Positions 32,262-33,173 of a stretch of 33,173 bases of DNA are shown in pieces (positions within the stretch are counted from its first letter, which is position 1; every line of letters begins with the position of its first letter). A program made the position numbers and the translations under genes. The notes under the pieces were generated by a model. That model had not been told where the DNA came from, searched no databases, and saw only the letters and a list, made by a program, of their open reading frames with translations. The stretch comes from Rhodothermales bacterium. GTDB taxonomy: Bacteria; Bacteroidota; Rhodothermia; Rhodothermales; Bin80. The stretch covers positions 1-33,173 of the forward strand of contig JAJECV010000015.1 of assembly GCA_022821875.1 (NCBI GenBank). The letters are read 5' to 3'.

Positions 32262-33173
32262 TCATTCTCTGGTTCTCCAGCGTGCTGTCTCTGCTCGGAA
32301 TTCCTGTAATTCCTTGTGGAGCCGATCCACTTTTTCTTCGAGGCCATCCGAGTTGTCTGCGACCAGTGTATCTACAAATACGGCATTAGCAATAGACAGG
32401 CCAAAAATTCCACAGATGAGCACGGCGAAGGCAACATAGATGCGAAGTCCAAGGATGTAACCATCAGAAACACCTCGTTCTGCAAGGATTTCGGGGATTT
32501 CGTACCATCCCTCCACGGTAAAGATTTTGATCATGGAGTACATGGAATAGAACGGATTGCCAAAGAACTCTCTGGCCTCCGGGATTCCCCCAAATAGCAG
32601 GGTGGCGGCCATAGAAAGGATCAGATTCAGGAATACCAGCATCAACAGGACTCCGACCGATGCTTTCAGTGCTCGAATGACACCTCGTAAAATTTTATCT
32701 CCATCAGGAACAAGGCGGAGTGGCCGGATGAGTCGCAGGATTCGTGCAAGTCTCAGGATGGTGATGATCCCCAGGTTTTCGGCCCCGACAGGGAACAGCA
32801 TGCTGAATGCGGCAGGTGTGCTCAGCATGACAATGATAAAGTCAAACGTGTTCCAGGGATCTGCGGTATATTGCTTAAATGATCCCCAGTGGCGGACCTT
32901 GATGATAATTTCTACGAGGAAGTAAAGAAGAAATCCGAAGTCAATCCACTGAATCAAATGCCCCGCCTGTGTGTGCACTTCAGGGAATGCGTCCAGAAAA
33001 AGCGCAAGCCCGTTGACACAAATGACTGCTAGCCCAAGTTCGTCAATTTGTAGTGCTATTAGGCGCAGAGTTCCTCCAGTCCCGTTTTTGGGCTTTTTTT
33101 TTGATGGGATCCGGGCCTTCCCAAGTCCCCCATCCTGACAATCTGATTTGAGGTGGTTTTTACATCTGTCTGA
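32262..33173 (-). CDS. voltage-gated cation channel, NaChBac-like (partial)
   Basis: This is a six-helix ion-transport protein whose frame stays open to the right edge (303 codons seen). S1 is at about LRLIALQIDELGLAVICVNG. S4 carries arginine at every third position (LRLARILRLIRPLRL, about 32711-32755). The pore has FTVEGWYE, matching the T-x-E-x-W filter of bacterial sodium channels such as NaChBac. A coiled C-terminus (EEKVDRLHKELQEFRAETAR) follows S6, as in that family. No ATG occurs in frame within the window; a GTG at 32978 would cut off S1. An ATG at 33133 would join the frame only if the run of nine A (33094-33102 complement) had ten, so the start may be frameshifted or lie beyond the window. 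Selectivity (Na or Ca) cannot be decided. Confidence 0.88.
   Translation of the reverse strand, partial: SDRCKNHLKSDCQDGGLGKARIPSKKKPKNGTGGTLRLIALQIDELGLAVICVNGLALFLDAFPEVHTQAGHLIQWIDFGFLLYFLVEIIIKVRHWGSFKQYTADPWNTFDFIIVMLSTPAAFSMLFPVGAENLGIITILRLARILRLIRPLRLVPDGDKILRGVIRALKASVGVLLMLVFLNLILSMAATLLFGGIPEAREFFGNPFYSMYSMIKIFTVEGWYEIPEILAERGVSDGYILGLRIYVAFAVLICGIFGLSIANAVFVDTLVADNSDGLEEKVDRLHKELQEFRAETARWRTRE

Overview
The window looks like a chromosomal segment from the Bacteroidota/FCB superphylum, most likely a Rhodothermota- or Balneolota-type bacterium. This is inferred from separate secD and secF genes, a TonB-dependent receptor, a Bacteroidota-style M23 peptidase (HVCYRF active-site variant), an Asp-box propeller protein, lipoproteins with LxGC lipoboxes, and few clear Shine-Dalgarno sequences. 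No rRNA or taxonomic marker is present to settle it.

Layout. (1) 1-850: 3' part of an IS200/IS605-type tnpB, cut by the left window edge and carrying a one-base frameshift in an A-run. (2) 992-6891: a housekeeping run on + with secD, secF, a STAS-domain protein, purA and a sensor histidine kinase. (3) 7005-14546: an accessory block with an unusual type I restriction-modification locus in the order hsdR, hsdS, prrC-like anticodon nuclease, hsdM. The first half of hsdS is decayed. The prrC-like gene overlaps hsdS and hsdM by ATGA at both ends and keeps both the NTPase motifs and the nuclease triad. (4) 14640-15365: an unrecognised protein. (5) 15482-18283 (-): SAM hydroxide adenosyltransferase (DUF62) and a YncD/PqqU-like TonB receptor. 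(6) 18472-22957 (+): thymidylate kinase, a lipoprotein and a large Asp-box beta-propeller exoprotein. (7) 22938-26892 (-): M23 peptidase, PduO-type cobalamin adenosyltransferase, a beta-class DNA methyltransferase flanked by two small frames, and a FecE/BtuD-type ABC ATPase. (8) 26910-28166 (+): a lipoprotein and a PAP2 phosphatase. (9) 28303-31019: a small island holding a translationally coupled AlbA_2/HATPase protein plus ParA-type ATPase. (10) 30999-33173: sua5 (-), tRNA-Phe and tRNA-Asp (+) with a strong terminator, and a NaChBac-like voltage-gated channel (-) running off the right edge.

Two places deserve most attention. The first is the R-S-C-M locus: an apparently intact suicide tRNA nuclease sits inside a restriction system whose specificity subunit has lost one DNA-recognition half. 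The second is the AlbA_2-ParA pair. It is bounded on one side by sua5 and on the other by a decayed second copy of the last ~45 codons of sua5, as expected for an element that integrated at the 3' end of that gene and supplied a replacement end. This pair is my best candidate for a little-described system, probably defence or element maintenance; its function is inference only.
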